Origin: G032773895 sp965248935
GTDB taxonomy: Bacteria > Pseudomonadota > Gammaproteobacteria > Pseudomonadales > Cellvibrionaceae
Length of the DNA: 64,000 nt
Reading direction: 5' to 3'
Assembly: GCA_965248935.1 (NCBI GenBank)
Contig: OZ252214.1
Location: forward strand, 4,650,001 to 4,714,000
Both the position numbers and the translations under genes were made by a program. Numbering within the stretch: the stretch's first letter is position 1; each line of letters starts with the position of its first letter. Positions 38,101-53,100 of the stretch are shown here, one piece after another. Under the pieces are notes generated by a model. That model was not told where the DNA came from, did no database searches, and worked only from the letters and a program-made list of their open reading frames with translations.

Positions 38101-41100
38101 AGAGCCTATCTGAACCAACAAAACATTACCGAAAAAGTTTTTGTGGATAACCCTTTCGCCAGTGAGGAAGATAAACAAAAAGGTTATACAAGGCTATACA
38201 AAACCGGCGATCTCGTTCGTTGGCTACCAAGTGGCGATCTAGAATATTTGGGAAGGAACGATTTCCAAGTAAAAATACGAGGGTTCCGCGTCGAACTAAG
38301 CGAAATCGAAAATCGGCTAATAGCAATTAAAGAAGTTAAGCAATGCTCTGTTCTACATTTTAAACATAAAAACAAAAGCTATTTGGCCGCGTATATCGTC
38401 ACGCAAGATACGGTCTCTTTTGACGCTGATATCATGCGTGAAACACTGTCCCTATCTCTTCCTCTTTATATGATTCCAGATGTCTTTATCCCTTTGCATA
38501 GTCTTCCCTTAACAATAAACGGGAAGCTGGATAGAAAGGCACTTCCAGAGCCAGATTTTTTTGAACATGACCATTATCTAGCCCCTCAAAGCCCACTGGA
38601 AAAGAAGTTATGTTTAATTTGGCAAGATCTTTTAGGTATGGATAAATTAGGCATTAAAGATAATTTTTTTCGTATCGGTGGCGATTCAATTTTAAGTATA
38701 CAGTTGGTCTCTCGCTTACGAGATTCAGGAATAAACGTTCGTATTAAAGATATTTTTGATGTACCAACTATTGCAAAATTGGCTAAACACCTTGAAAAAA
38801 TTAAAGATGAAGTAAAGATAAACGCTGAACAAGGTAACCTAAGCGGAGGGTTTGGGTTACTACCCATACAGCAGTGGTTTTTCGATCAGAATTGGAACCA
38901 AAAAAACTACTACAATCAGTCTTTTCTTTTGAGGGTATCCGGCAATCTTGATCAAAAAAGCATTAAAGAAGCACTGCATTCTCTGACTGAACAACATGAT
39001 GTTTTACGCCTGACATTTTCCTTTTCAAAAAACAACAAAGCGAGTGGTGGAGGCAAAATAATTCAGACATATCAAAACTCCGTTGATAAATCGCATACAT
39101 CACTAAAACATCTCGACATTTCAAACCTAATTGAAGAACAGATAGAGACTATATTATCTGATTGGCAAAGTGATTTTAATATAAATGATGGGCCGCTCTG
39201 GTGTGCAGGACACGTAAATGGCTATAAGGACGGTAGCGCACGAATATTTTTCGCATTTCATCATTTAATTATCGATGCGGTCTCCTGGCGTATTATTGCA
39301 GATGATATGCAGCGGCTTTTATTAAACAAAAAGTTAAATAACAAATCTCTATTAAAGAAAACAACCAGCTATCGTCAGTGGGTTGAAGCGGTTGACCGTT
39401 ACGCCAAAGAAAACCAATCCGAAGCAAATTATTGGAACCAAGTACTCAGTGATCAGGCATCACTGAATTCTTTAATAAAGAGCAATTCTCAAAATAACTC
39501 TCCAAAAAATTCTCAAAACAACTCTCAAAACAACTCCCAAAACAAAGCAACTAATGAAAACTTAATATTAGAGAATACGTTAACAAAAAACAATTTAAGC
39601 CTGTCTATCTCCCTAACAGATAGCCTCTTGCATAAGGCTAACCTAGGTTACAACACAGAAATAAATGATTTATTATTAAGTGCCTTAAGCCGCGCTTTCA
39701 GCGTTAGCTTTAATCATACAAAGTGTCACATCATCCTTGAAGGGCATGGAAGAGAGTATATTGACGAATGCCTTGATACATCACGAACCCTTGGCTGGTT
39801 TACAACAATGTACCCTGTATGTCTTCAGAACACTATACAAGGAAACAAATATAGCGACATAAATACAGATATTGAACAAACAATTATAGCCACAAAGGAA
39901 TATTTACGTCTTGTACCCAATAAAGGCATTGGTTTTGGCGCATTAAGAAAAGCAGGGTGCCTAAATAATTCAGCACTACCACAGGTCAGCTTTAACTATC
40001 TTGGGCAGTATGGTAATTCTTCAGATAATAGCCAACCCTCAGTGATTAAAATAACCACCAATGAAAATTGGGAAATAGTAACAGAAAATTCAGGCAGGCA
40101 AATTGCAAAAACGAATCTTCCCCCATTTTCACTCAATATTAATGGTTTGATCACTGAAGGTACGCTTAGTTTTTCTATAGACAGCTATCTTACTCAAGAG
40201 ATTGCCGATTTATTTTCTCTTAATTTTAAGCAAGCACTAACCGATGTTATTACGCAGGCTTGTATTGCCGCCGATAAAGGAAGCATAAAAACCCCCAGTG
40301 ACTACCCAGTAGAAAATTTGAGCCTAGCACAGTTGCGTTTACTGGAAGAGACCTATGCCATTGAATCAATACATACCGCCACCAGCTTACAACAAGGTTT
40401 TATTTACCATCACCTCAGCCATCCACAAGATGATGCCTACCTGGTACAGACGGTTCTCGACTACTTCTGCCCATTAGATATCGAACGCTATAAAAAAGCC
40501 TGGTCACTGGCCTCATTGCGCTACCCGATATTGCGTACCGCATTTAATTGGGATGAAACCATTCTGCAAATTGTATGCTCACAGAGCCGTATTGACGACA
40601 GCCACTTCGACTATAGAGATAACCGCCACCTCACCGAATTGGAACGCAATAGCGCAATGGATACTCTACAAAACAGTGATCGAAAACAACCTTTTGATTT
40701 AAGTAAACCGGGGCTGATACGCTTTCACATTATTAAGCAGGCACCCGAACACTATGCCTTGATAAAAACAGAACACCATAGTATTGGCGATGGCTGGAGT
40801 GGGCCAATACTTTTACACTGTGTCCACCAGTATTACGACGAACTTATTCAAGGAAAAGAACCAAATGTTGAAGCCGACAATAGCTATCTTCAGGCACAAG
40901 ACTATTACCACCGACAAAAAACCCACACAGAAAAATATTGGTTAGAAGCAAGTCGAGCATGGGAAGGAGCCAACGATATTAACTTAATGCTAAATACGGA
41001 CAGTGGCAAACACATTGACCTTAGCCAGGTAAGGCAAGTTGAAACCCCAGCAGAATACTCTCTTATCCTACAGGGTGACGAGTACCAGCAATTAAAATCA

Positions 41101-44100
41101 CTGTGTCGCACACTGGGCTTGACGGTTAATGTCGCGCTGCAATTTGCCTGGCACAAATTAATACAGATCTATACGCAAGATAAACAAACCATTGTTGGCA
41201 CAACGGTATCGGGGCGGGATATTCCGGTTGATGGAATTGAATCCAGCGTGGGTTTATATATCAATACATTACCCTTAGTAGTCAACTGGGGAAAAGAGCA
41301 AAGCAATGCCGACATACTACAAAACATCCAACGCAGTATCGCTGCACTAAACAGCTACAGCAGTATGTCTTTAGCGAAACTACAATCGCAAGGGCATTCA
41401 CAAGGACAATCACAGGGAAAGCAACTCTTTCACAGTCTCTTTGTCTTTGAAAACTATCCTACCCAAGTTGGTTCTTCCAGTGAGGTGCAGGGGATTGCGT
41501 CAAGCGTTTCCTTCCGCAAAGCCATAGAAAAGGCTAACTACCCATTATCCATCATGGCCTACGAACAAAATGGAGCCCTAAATAATAATGGCGAATTTGA
41601 ATGGGGCGGCGAACATAAAAGCTTATCCATCAAACTCAACTATGGCCGTGAAATGGTCAGTGATATTCAAGCAATGCGCTTAATTGAACAACTTAAATGC
41701 ATTATAGATTACACCTGTAAAAAACCGCACGACTGCCATAGAGATATTCCCATTATCAGCGAGGCAGAACGTACAACCCTACTGGAAACCTGGAACCAAA
41801 CCGACGAAGCTTACCCACAGCACCTCACCGTACAAGCGCTGTTTGAGGAACAAGTTAATACCAGCCCAGAAGCAACCGCATTAATCTTTAAAGAAAGTCG
41901 GTTAACCTATGCAGAATTAAATCGCCAAGCCAACCAACTTGCGCACAAAATACGTGAAAGCTATCAACAGCAACAGGGCAAAGCAATCGCGGCAGATACC
42001 TTAATTGCGCTCTACTTTGACCGAAGCTTGGAAATGGTTATCGCCATGCTTGCCGTACTCAAAGCCGGTGGAGCCTATGTGCCCATTGCCCCGGACCATC
42101 CACAGGCGCGGGTAGAATTTGTCCTTAAAGATATACAAAGCCCACTGTTGATTACCCATCCTTATTACTCAGATACATTACAAGGCTGGATTAAAGGAGC
42201 GCAACTAGCAACACAGCTGCTTCACCTTGATCGCGTTGAAAACAAGAGTACGAATTACCATAACCCCAAGCCTATTAATACACCCGCAGATTTGGCGTAT
42301 GTTATTTATACCTCAGGGACAACAGGTTTGCCCAAAGGAGTATTACTAGAGCATCGCTCACTGGTTAATTTGATACATACTCAAACCAGATCTTTCAAGT
42401 TCGAAAATAACGAAAGCGTCATCAACCTAGCACCTTATATTTTTGATGCTTCCGTTGAAACAATATTTCTTACACTGCTAAATGGGGCTCGACTTATTCT
42501 TCTAACAGAGGAAGATCTTCAATCGCCTGAATACGTAGAAAATGCTATAGATGAATTTAATATCACACATTTGGTGGGCGCCGCAAGCTATCTAGATACA
42601 TTGGAAAAATCGGCAAAACCAGCTAGTTTAAAACGAGTGGTCACCGGGGGGGAAGTCTGTTCGGACGAATTAAAGCAGCGATGGAAAGAATTGCTTATTA
42701 ACGAATACGGACCGACAGAAACATGTGTTACGGCAGTCAAATGTTCAGACTATTACCAACAAAAAGGACTTAATATAATTGGTCGCCCCATCGGTAATAC
42801 AAGGGTTTTCGTGCTGTCGGATAGTTTAATTCCACTTCCAATCGGTGTTCCAGGCGAGTTGTATATTGGCGGAGCGGGCTTAGCAAGGGCTTATCTAAAT
42901 TCTCCAAAGTTAACAAAAATATCTTTTATTCAACACCCGTTTCAGACAGAAAAAGATACAGAGTTTGGCTATGATCGCTTGTATAAGACTGGGGATCTGG
43001 TTCGATGGATGCCTGATGGAAGCCTGGAGTATTTTGGACGCAATGATTCCCAAGTAAAAATACACGGATACCGAATTGAACTGGGAGAAATAGAACACCT
43101 ACTCACAAGCCTCTCATTTATTAAACAATGTGCGGTAATTGATATTGAGCATAACGGCAAAAAACACCTTGCTGCTTATGTTGTCATGGAAAGTATTGTC
43201 ACAGAAAGTATTGTCACGGAAAAACAAGAATTAAATAACACCAAAAATAACACAGACAATCATCAAAACAGAGTGCAGGAATTGAGACTGGAACTTGGTA
43301 AAAAACTACCTGAGTACATGATTCCGAAAAGTTTTACCTTTATTGATAATCTACCACTGACGGTAAATGGCAAGTTGGATCGCAAAGCGCTCTCCAAAAT
43401 ACTCCCCAAAGTTGATAACGAAAACACAGAATCCTACTCCCCCCCGGTAAATGAATTCGAAGCCACACTCTGCCAATTGTGGCAAGAAGTACTCGGTTTA
43501 GAATCTGTAGGAACAAACGACCATTTTTTCCGTATTGGCGGCGATTCGATCCTCAGTATTCAACTTGTTTCACGAATACGTAAAGAGGGAATCAATATTC
43601 AAGTAAATACACTGTTCGACGCCCCAACAATTAAGGAATTAGCCAAAGTTCTTTTAGACATAAAAAACAATAAGGTTGAAATACATGCGGAGCAGGGGTG
43701 TTTGACAGGGGAATTTGAATTACTGCCTATTCAGCAATGGTTTTTTGATCAAGCATGGGCAAAGCCCAACCATTGGAACCAGGCTTTTATGGTTGCTATT
43801 CCAGCGACAGTCAAACCATCCGAGATTGAATGTGCTTTGAAAGAACTCGCGCTTCACCACGATATGCTGCGATGTCGATTTATAAAAACTGAAACAGGAT
43901 ATAAGCAATGCTATCTTGCACAACAGGATACGGTTATCCCTAACCTAAAATACTTGGATGTCAGTCTATCTAACAAAGTAGAAGTCACCCAAACACTCAC
44001 TAAATGGCAAAGCGAATTCGATATTTTTTCTGGCCCGCTTTGGCAGGCTGGTTTACTTACTGGATTTTCAGAGAAAACATCTTCATCAGAGTCTTGCTCG

Positions 44101-47100
44101 AATAAAAGTTCCAGAATATTTTTCGCCCAGCATCATTTGATATGCGATGCCGTATCCTGGCGTATTCTAGCTGAAGACCTTAGTGCGCTATTGCAAAATA
44201 AATCCCTAAATAGCCAACTTCCGAGAAAAACCACCAGCTACCGCCAATGGATTACTACGGTTAAAAACTATGCTCAGAACAATAAAAATGAAGTAGCCTA
44301 TTGGCGGGGTCTTCTCGCAATGCAGCGAGATATAACCGTTCAGCCAATATCACACTATTTACGTATTGAATTATCCCCAGAAGAAACGGACGACTTTCTT
44401 CACCGGGCGAACCAGGCATACAACACAGAAGCCAATGATTTACTCTTGAGCGCCCTGGCTTTGACATTGCAACATACTTTTAAGCAAGCGGTAAATCATA
44501 TTACCTTGGAAGGGCATGGTCGTGAATCCATAAATGCTAATATCGACGTGTCCCACACACTGGGTTGGTTTACAACAATGTACCCGGTGAAATTACACAG
44601 TTACGACGATATAAGTAATACTATTATTCAAACAAAAGAGACCTTGCGTTCCATTCCAAATAAAGGTCTAGGTTTTGGTGCATTAACTCGCGCAGGTTTA
44701 ATAGAAAATACGGGCCTTCCTGCAATCGGTTTTAACTACCTTGGGCAATTTGACAATCGAAAAAATAATAAAAACCAAACATTTTGGCAGATTGTTGCCG
44801 ATGAGTGTGGCCAGCAGGTTGCAACAGAAAATGTGAACGACTTTGCTCTCAATATTAACGGCTCTGTTCACAATGGAATTTTACAATTTGGTATTTCATC
44901 CAAGCAAGGTGAAAATGCAACAAAGGAATTTAGTACTCACTTTAAAAATTCACTTAAGCGTATCATTAAACATACGGTTCACATTGCCGATAAAGGAAGC
45001 ATAAAAACCCCCAGTGACTACCCAGTAGAAAATTTGAGCCTAGCACAGTTGCGTTTACTGGAAGAGACCTATGCCATTGAATCAATACATACCGCCACCA
45101 GCTTACAACAAGGTTTTATTTACCATCACCTCAGCCATCCACAAGATGATGCCTACCTGGTACAGACGGTTCTCGACTACTTCTGCCCATTAGATATCGA
45201 ACGCTATAAAAAAGCCTGGTCACTGGCCTCATTGCGCTACCCGATATTGCGTACCGCATTTAATTGGGATGAAACCATTCTGCAAATTGTATGCTCACAG
45301 AGCCGTATTGACGACAGCCACTTCGACTATAGAGATAACCGCCACCTCACCGAATTGGAACGCAATAGCGCAATGGATACTCTACAAAACATTGATCGAA
45401 AACAACCTTTTGATTTAAGTAAACCGGGGCTGATACGCTTTCACATTATTAAGCAGGCACCCGAACACTATGCCTTGATAAAAACAGAACACCATAGTAT
45501 TGGCGATGGCTGGAGTGGGCCAATACTTTTACACTGTGTCCACCAGTATTACGACGAACTTATTCAAGGAAAAGAACCAAATGTTGAAGCCGACAATAGC
45601 TATCTTCAGGCACAAGACTATTACCACCGACAAAAAACCCACACAGAAAAATATTGGTTAGAAGCAAGTCGAGCATGGGAAGGAGCCAACGATATTAACT
45701 TAATGCTAAATACGGACAGTGGCAAACACATTGACCTTAGCCAGGTAAGGCAAGTTGAAACCCCAGCAGAATACTCTCTTATCCTACAGGGTGACGAGTA
45801 CCAGCAATTAAAATCACTGTGTCGCACACTGGGCTTGACGGTTAATGTCGCGCTGCAATTTGCCTGGCACAAATTAATACAGATCTATACGCAAGATAAA
45901 CAAACCATTGTTGGCACAACGGTATCGGGGCGGGATATTCCGGTTGATGGAATTGAATCCAGCGTGGGTTTATATATCAATACATTACCCTTAGTAGTCA
46001 ACTGGGGAAAAGAGCAAAGCAATGCCGACATACTACAAAACATCCAACGCAGTATCGCTGCACTAAACAGCTACAGCAGTATGTCTTTAGCGAAACTACA
46101 ATCGCAAGGGCATTCACAAGGACAATCACAGGGAAAGCAACTCTTTCACAGTCTCTTTGTCTTTGAAAACTATCCTACCCAAGTTGGTTCTTCCAGTGAG
46201 GTGCAGGGGATTGCGTCAAGCGTTTCCTTCCGCAAAGCCATAGAAAAGGCTAACTACCCATTATCCATCATGGCCTATGAACAAAATGGTGCCCTAAATA
46301 ATAATGGCGAATTTGAATGGGGCGGCGAACATAAAAGCTTATCCATCAAACTCAACTATGGCCGTGAAATGGTCAGTGATATTCAAGCAATGCGCTTAAT
46401 TGAACAACTTAAATGCATTATAGATTACACCTGTAAAAAACCGCACGACTGCCATAGAGATATTCCCATTATCAGCGAGGCAGAACGTACAACCCTACTG
46501 GAAACCTGGAACCAAACCGACGAAGCTTACCCACAGCACCTCACCGTACAAGCGCTGTTTGAGGAACAAGTTAATACCAGCCCAGAAGCAACCGCATTAA
46601 TCTTTAAAGAAAGTCGGTTAACCTATGCAGAATTAAATCGCCAAGCCAACCAACTTGCGCACAAAATACGTGAAAGCTATCAACAGCAACAGGGCAAAGC
46701 AATCGCGGCAGATACCTTAATTGCGCTCTACTTTGACCGAAGCTTGGAAATGGTTATCGCCATGCTTGCCGTACTCAAAGCCGGTGGAGCCTATGTGCCC
46801 ATTGCCCCGGACCATCCACAGGCGCGGGTAGAATTTGTCCTTAAAGATATACAAAGCCCACTGTTGATTACCCATCCTTATTACTCAGATACATTACAAG
46901 GCTGGATTAAAGGAGCGCAACTAGCAACACAGCTGCTTCACCTTGATCGCGTTGAAAACAAGAGTACGAATTACCATAACCCCAAGCCTATTAATACACC
47001 CGCAGATTTGGCGTATGTTATTTATACCTCAGGGACAACAGGCTTACCCAAAGGGGTTATGGTCAACCATGCCAACGTTGTGCATTTATGTTACGCCCAG

Positions 47101-50100
47101 AGAGCCCGTTTCAATGCAGAAAACAGTCATCGTGCATTACAATTTGCCTCTTATATTTTTGATGCGAGCGTATCAGAATTATTTGTGAGCTTTCTTTGTG
47201 GACACGAAATTTATTTATGCAGCGAAGAAGAAAAAAGAGCCCCCGAATTAATTGGCGCACTTATTCAAAATAATGCCATTGAACTGGCAACCCTGCCGCC
47301 AGTCTTACTTGCGCAATTCGAGACGGCAGAACTAAGTACACTAAAAACACTTGTTACCGCTGGCGAAACACCTTCCATTGAAGTGCTAGAACGTTTTTCT
47401 CAACAGAGCCTTATGATTAACGCTTATGGCCCCACGGAAGCGAGCGTATGTGCGAGCGCCCATATTTTTCGCTCACACGATCATGCAAATAATATTGGCC
47501 GCGCCATTCACAATACTCAACTCTATGTGCTAGATGAAAAACAAAATCCACTGCCTATTGGCATTCCAGGGGAACTCTATATTGGTGGTGCAGGTATAGC
47601 ACGAGGCTACTTAAATAGACAAGAACTGACTAAAGAACGTTTTATTGACAACCCATTTCAAAATATAACGCTCAAAAATACACGACTATACAAAACGGGT
47701 GACATAGTACGCTGGACTGAAAACGGAGAATTAGAATACTTAGGACGCAATGATTCCCAAGTGAAAATACACGGATACCGAATTGAACTGGGAGAAATAG
47801 AACACCTACTCACAAGCCTATCACTTATTAAACAATGTGCGGTAATTGATATTGAGCATAACGGCAAAAAACACCTTGCTGCTTATGTTGTCACGGAAAG
47901 TATTGTTACAGAAAATATTGTCACAGAAAATATTGTCACAAAAAGTAATGTCACAGCAAAACAAGAATTAAATAACACCAAAAATAACACAGATAATCAT
48001 CAAAACAGAGCGCAGGAATTGAGACTGGAACTTGGCAAAAAACTACCTGAGTATATGATTCCGAAAAGTTTTACCTTTGTTGATAATCTACCATTGACGG
48101 TAAATGGCAAGTTGGATCGCAAAGCGCTCTCCAAAATACTCCCCAAAGTTGATAACGAAAACACAGAATCCTACTCCCCCCCGGCAAATGAATTCGAAGC
48201 CACACTCTGCCAATTGTGGCAAGAAGTACTCGGTTTAGAATCTGTAGGAACAAACGATCACTTTTTCCGTATTGGCGGCGATTCGATCCTCAGTATTCAA
48301 CTTGTTTCACGAATACGTAAAGAGGGAATCAATATTCAAGTAAATACACTGTTCGACGCCCCAACAATTAAGGAATTAGCCAAAGTTCTTTTAGACATAA
48401 AAAACAATAAGGTTGAAATACATGCGGAGCAGGGGTGTTTGACAGGAGAATTTGAATTACTGCCTATCCAGCAATGGTTTTTTGATCAAGCATGGACAAA
48501 GCCCAACCATTGGAACCAGGCTTTTATGGTAAGCGTGCCTAGCTCAATAGACTTAAGTAGGATTGAACAAGCCCTTTATGTGCTTGCAGAACATCATGAT
48601 ATTCTGCGTTGTCGATTTTTAAACAATACTCAATCAAAAGGAAATATAAAGCAACTCTATTCTAAACCGACGGCCACGTCTCAATTTAGAGACGTGGCCA
48701 CAATGGCCGAACTTAAATATTTGAATACAACAAATATGATCGAGGACGAGCTGGGCATAATACTGAGTGACTTGCAAAGTCAATTTAATATATTGAATGG
48801 ACCACTTTGGAGAGCGGCGTATTTAGATCACAACTCACAAGGGAAGGCTCGTTTATTCTTCGCCTTCCACCACCTGATTATCGATGCCGTTTCCTGGCGA
48901 ATAATTGCTGAAGATATTAAAACCCTCTTGGAGGAACCAAGAAAAATATCAATTAATCGTCTGCCCCAAAAAACCAGCAGTTATCGACAGTGGGTAAAAG
49001 GAATTCATGATTATGCTGACAACAATACACATGAAAGCCGCTACTGGGAACGCATTTTAGAGGGAAACTGCAATTTAGAAAGAAACTGCAATGCTAAAAC
49101 GAATAACAAAACCAGCCGTACACAATTTAATCTACCCATAGATAAGACAGACCGCTTGCTATATCAAGCCAATTTAGGCTACAACACTGAAATTAATGAC
49201 CTATTGCTGTCTGCGCTATGCTGTGCTTTGTCAGAGACCTTCAATAAGCAGGTCAATCATATATCCCTGGAAGGTCATGGCCGAGAGGCAATCGATCAAA
49301 CGTTGGATGTCTCCCGTACGCTGGGCTGGTTTACCAGTATTTACCCTGTACAACTAAAACTATGCCAATCGATAGAAGAAACTATTATTCACACAAAAGA
49401 ATCCCTGAGGTCTGTACCCAATAAGGGTATAGGTTTTGGCGCGCTTAAATACTCGGGTTATCTTGACGGCCAAGAACTACCCAACATTAGCTTTAATTAC
49501 CTTGGCCAAATGGGGAAAGAAGTTTCTGACCTAAACGGCGGCGACAATATTACACAACCCTTATGGAAGATACTTACTAATAATTGTGGCGCAAGCTCTG
49601 CGCTAGACAATATTGATCAGCAAGCACTGACAATTAATTGCCTTATACAAAATGGCAGCCTGTTAGTCAGTGCCGAAGGAAAGATTGAAGCAAACAAAAT
49701 GCGAACATTTTCAGAGGAGTTTCTAGGCTCTCTATGTAAAGTGATTGATCAAGGAGTGAAGAAATACCAAGAGGGCGGGTATAAAACTCCGAGTGATTTC
49801 CCTGTTGACAATTTATCGTTGGCACGCCTTAAGCACTTAAAAAATATTTACAATATTGAAGCAATATACTCGGCAAACAGTTTACAGCAAGGGTTTGTCT
49901 ATCAACACTTAACTCAACCAGATGGTGACGCTTACCGAATTCAAGTCTTACTGGATTACTCCTACAAACTAGATATTAACGCCTATCAACAAGCATGGTC
50001 ACTCACATCATTAAAATACCCCTCACTGCGAACCGCTTTTGATTGGAATGGTGAAATTTTACAAATTGTTACCACAGGTGCGAGTATTAATAAAAGCCAT

Positions 50101-53100
50101 TTTAATTTTGTTGATATTAGCCACCTGCCTGAATCATCAAGAGATGCGGAAATAGAAAGATTACGTATTGAAAATAGGGCGGAGGCTTTTGACCTATCTA
50201 AACCGGGATTGATTCGTTTCGTTATTATTAAACAAAAAGAAGAGTGCTTTACCCTATTAAAAAGCGAACACCACAGTATTAGTGATGGCTGGAGTGGGCC
50301 TATTCTTTGGGATACGGTTCATCAATACTACAATTTGCTTACCGATGGGAAAACGCCACAGGTTGAAACGGAAACAGCCTATCTCAAGGCACAGGAATAC
50401 TATCGTAAACACCGAAATACTATCAAAAAATACTGGTCTGAGGTAAAAAGTTCCTGGTCTGAAGCCAATGACCTGAATATGTTATTTAGCCAGAAACTTG
50501 ATTTAAGTCAGCGCTCGCATATTTCAAATCAAACCGAAAATGAACTGACCATTAGTGGTGACGAGTATCAAAAAGTTAAGTCTTTTTGTCGAAAGCATGG
50601 CATAACAATAAATGTTGTTATGCAGTTTGCTTGGCATAAACTTTTGCAAAATTATACACAGGACAAGCAGACGATTGTTGGAACGACCGTGTCCGGTAGA
50701 GATATTCCAGTTGAGGGAATTGAAAATAGTGTAGGGCTCTATATCAATACCTTGCCGCTGGCCGTTGACTGGACGCAAGGAAACCGCTGTATAGATATAC
50801 TACAGGCAATTCAAAAAAATATAGCCGCTCTAAATAGCTATAGCAGTATGCCGCTCGCCGAATTACAAGACAATGGACAACAACTATTTCATAGCCTCTT
50901 TGTTTTTGAAAATTACCCTATGCCCGTTCGTGAGCTTGAAGCAGGGGAAGAAAGTAGCCTAAGCCGAATCGATCAGTGTGTTCGTTTTCGAAGTATTGTT
51001 GAAAAAACGGACTACCCATTAACTATTCTTGCTTATGACTCCGATAGCACCGCTGTATTTCGCCTAAAATATGGCGCTGACTATTTAGGTACAGAAAAGG
51101 CGCTTCGCATCCTCAACGAATTACATACTATCTTGCTGTCAGTATGTCTTATTCCAGAACAAAGTCATAAATCTATTTCACTGACAAATAGTGATAGTAA
51201 ACAATCTTACCAGTGGCTATGGAACCAAACAGAAGAGTACTATTCTCCGTCTACGCTACTTACAGGTATAGAACACTATTCTAGTCAATATGCTGATAAT
51301 ACTGCTGTTATCTGTTCCAACAAAAATACCACTTATGCCGAACTCAATAAGTATCGACTAACGCTTGCTTTTGAGCTGCTCCGTTTTCAACCCCAAAAAG
51401 GCGAGCTGGTCGCGATATTATGCGATAAAGGGGAGTTGCAGGTCGCAGCTTGCTTAGCAGTAATGAGTGCGGCCTGTGCATACTTACCGCTGAATGTTGC
51501 TTGGCCTGCTGGTCGTATACAAGACGTTTTAGAAGCAGGGAGCGTGCATCATTTATTGTTGTCCTCAAATCATTATAATTCCTTAAAAGATCAGAATTGG
51601 CTCCACAAATATAACCTAATTATTCTAGACGATAGTATTAATGCCTCATCTCAAAACACACAAATAGAGAGCATTACTTTACCCCAAGTCAAACCGAATG
51701 ATATTGCTTATGTTATTTTTACTTCGGGAAGTACTGGAAAACCAAAAGGCGTTGTTATTTCTCATGCCGGTGCAATGAATACTATCGATGCCGTTAACCG
51801 TCGCTTTAACGTTAAACAAGAGGATCGTATTCTTGCATTGTCTGATTTAAGCTTTGATTTATCTGTGTACGACATCTTTGGAATGCTGGCAACAGGTGCA
51901 ACCATTGTTTTTCCAGAACAGTCACGAACTCAAGACCCAACTCACTGGCTTGAAATAATTGATGAACATCACGTCAGCCTTTGGGATACGGTTCCTCAAT
52001 TAACGCAATTATTGATTATGGAAAGTGATCAGTTTCCATTGGCTCTGAGTTCGCTACGACTTGTTTTAATGAGCGGTGATTGGATTCCACTAAACCTGCC
52101 AAATCAAATAAAAAATCGTTTGTGTCCCAATGCAATAGTCATGAGTCTAGGCGGTGCGACAGAGGGAAGTATATGGTCGATTTGGTATCCTATTGAAGAG
52201 GTTCAAAGTCATTGGCCAAGCATTCCCTACGGTACTGCCATGCCCAACCAACAAATGTGGGTATTGGATGAAGCTGGCAAACCTTGCCCTATAGGTGTTA
52301 CTGGGGAAATTCATATTGGAGGTAAAGGTGTCGCTAAGGGTTACTTTGGCGATACAGTAAAAACACACGCTCAATTTTATACCCACGATATTTTTGAAGC
52401 TTTATATAAAACAGGAGACCTTGGTGCCTGGAAAGAGGGTGGGTATATTGAGTTTAGAGGGCGAAAAGATTTCCAGGTAAAAATTAGGGGCTACCGAATT
52501 GAACTGGGCGAAATAGAAATCGCACTTATGAACTTACCCGAAGTTAAACAATCCGTGGTGGTTGACTTGGAACACAATGGAAACAAGTACCTTTCCGCCT
52601 ATACTGTTTCGCATTCCGCAGAAGATATTAACTCAGAATATTTACGCGAAAAACTCAGCGCATCCCTTCCAGAGTATATGGTTCCAGGAGCATTTACTGC
52701 ACTGAAGACACTTCCTCTAACGGCTAATGGGAAATTAGATAGACAAGCTCTCCCCAAACCTGAACTTACTAATCAAGATAGCTACATAGCGCCACGTACA
52801 AGCTTAGAGAAGCAGCTTAGCTCCATTTGGCAAGAAATACTCGGTCTGGAGAAAGTGGGCCTAAACGATAATTTTTTCCATATTGGAGGCAATTCAATAT
52901 TAATTATGCGACTTAGCGTATTAATAAAAGAAGTGCTATGCAAAGACATTCCTCTAATGACATTATTTACACTTAAAACCATCGCTGAATTGTCCGCTTA
53001 CATATCAACTAGTGATACCGATCATCAACCAGATACAGTGCATTGTCTTCGAGAAGCCACCGGCGAGCCAAAATTGGCGCTTATCTGTGTTCCATATGCG

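Larger units (their letters stand above)
35550..40275 (+). other. NRPS module 10: C-A(Asn)-T-E
   Basis: L-donor C domain (HHIAFDGWS, H1278). The A-domain code reads DLTKLGEVGK, the established asparagine code. Carrier S2188 with GGDS leads into an E domain (HHLIIDAVSW, H2379), so D-Asn is expected. The A domain and the E domain each contain an expanded in-frame tandem repeat in loops away from the catalytic motifs. Confidence 0.86.
40276..44990 (+). other. NRPS module 11: C-A(unassigned, possibly basic)-T-E
   Basis: D-donor type C domain (HHSIGDGWS, H2884). The A-domain code reads DAEVVGEVTK. Glu at 239 and 322, and the DAE start shared with lysine codes such as DAESIGSVCK, hint at a basic side chain such as Lys or Orn; this is inference. 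Carrier S3808 and an E domain with HHLICDAVSW (H4003) predict the D form. Confidence 0.78.
44992..49785 (+). other. NRPS module 12: C-A(Tyr)-T-E
   Basis: The C domain (HHSIGDGWS, H4456) is almost identical to that of module 11, but the A-domain core is different and reads DASTVAAVCK, tyrosine, as in module 9. Carrier S5387. The E domain (HHLIIDAVSW, H5582) is diverged from that of module 11 after its first segment. D-Tyr is predicted. Confidence 0.83.

Noticed and set aside
45621..45872. 83-codon minus-strand frame also present identically at 40905-41156
   Set aside because: Its duplication only reflects the duplicated C domain on the + strand; it is not a separate repeated gene.
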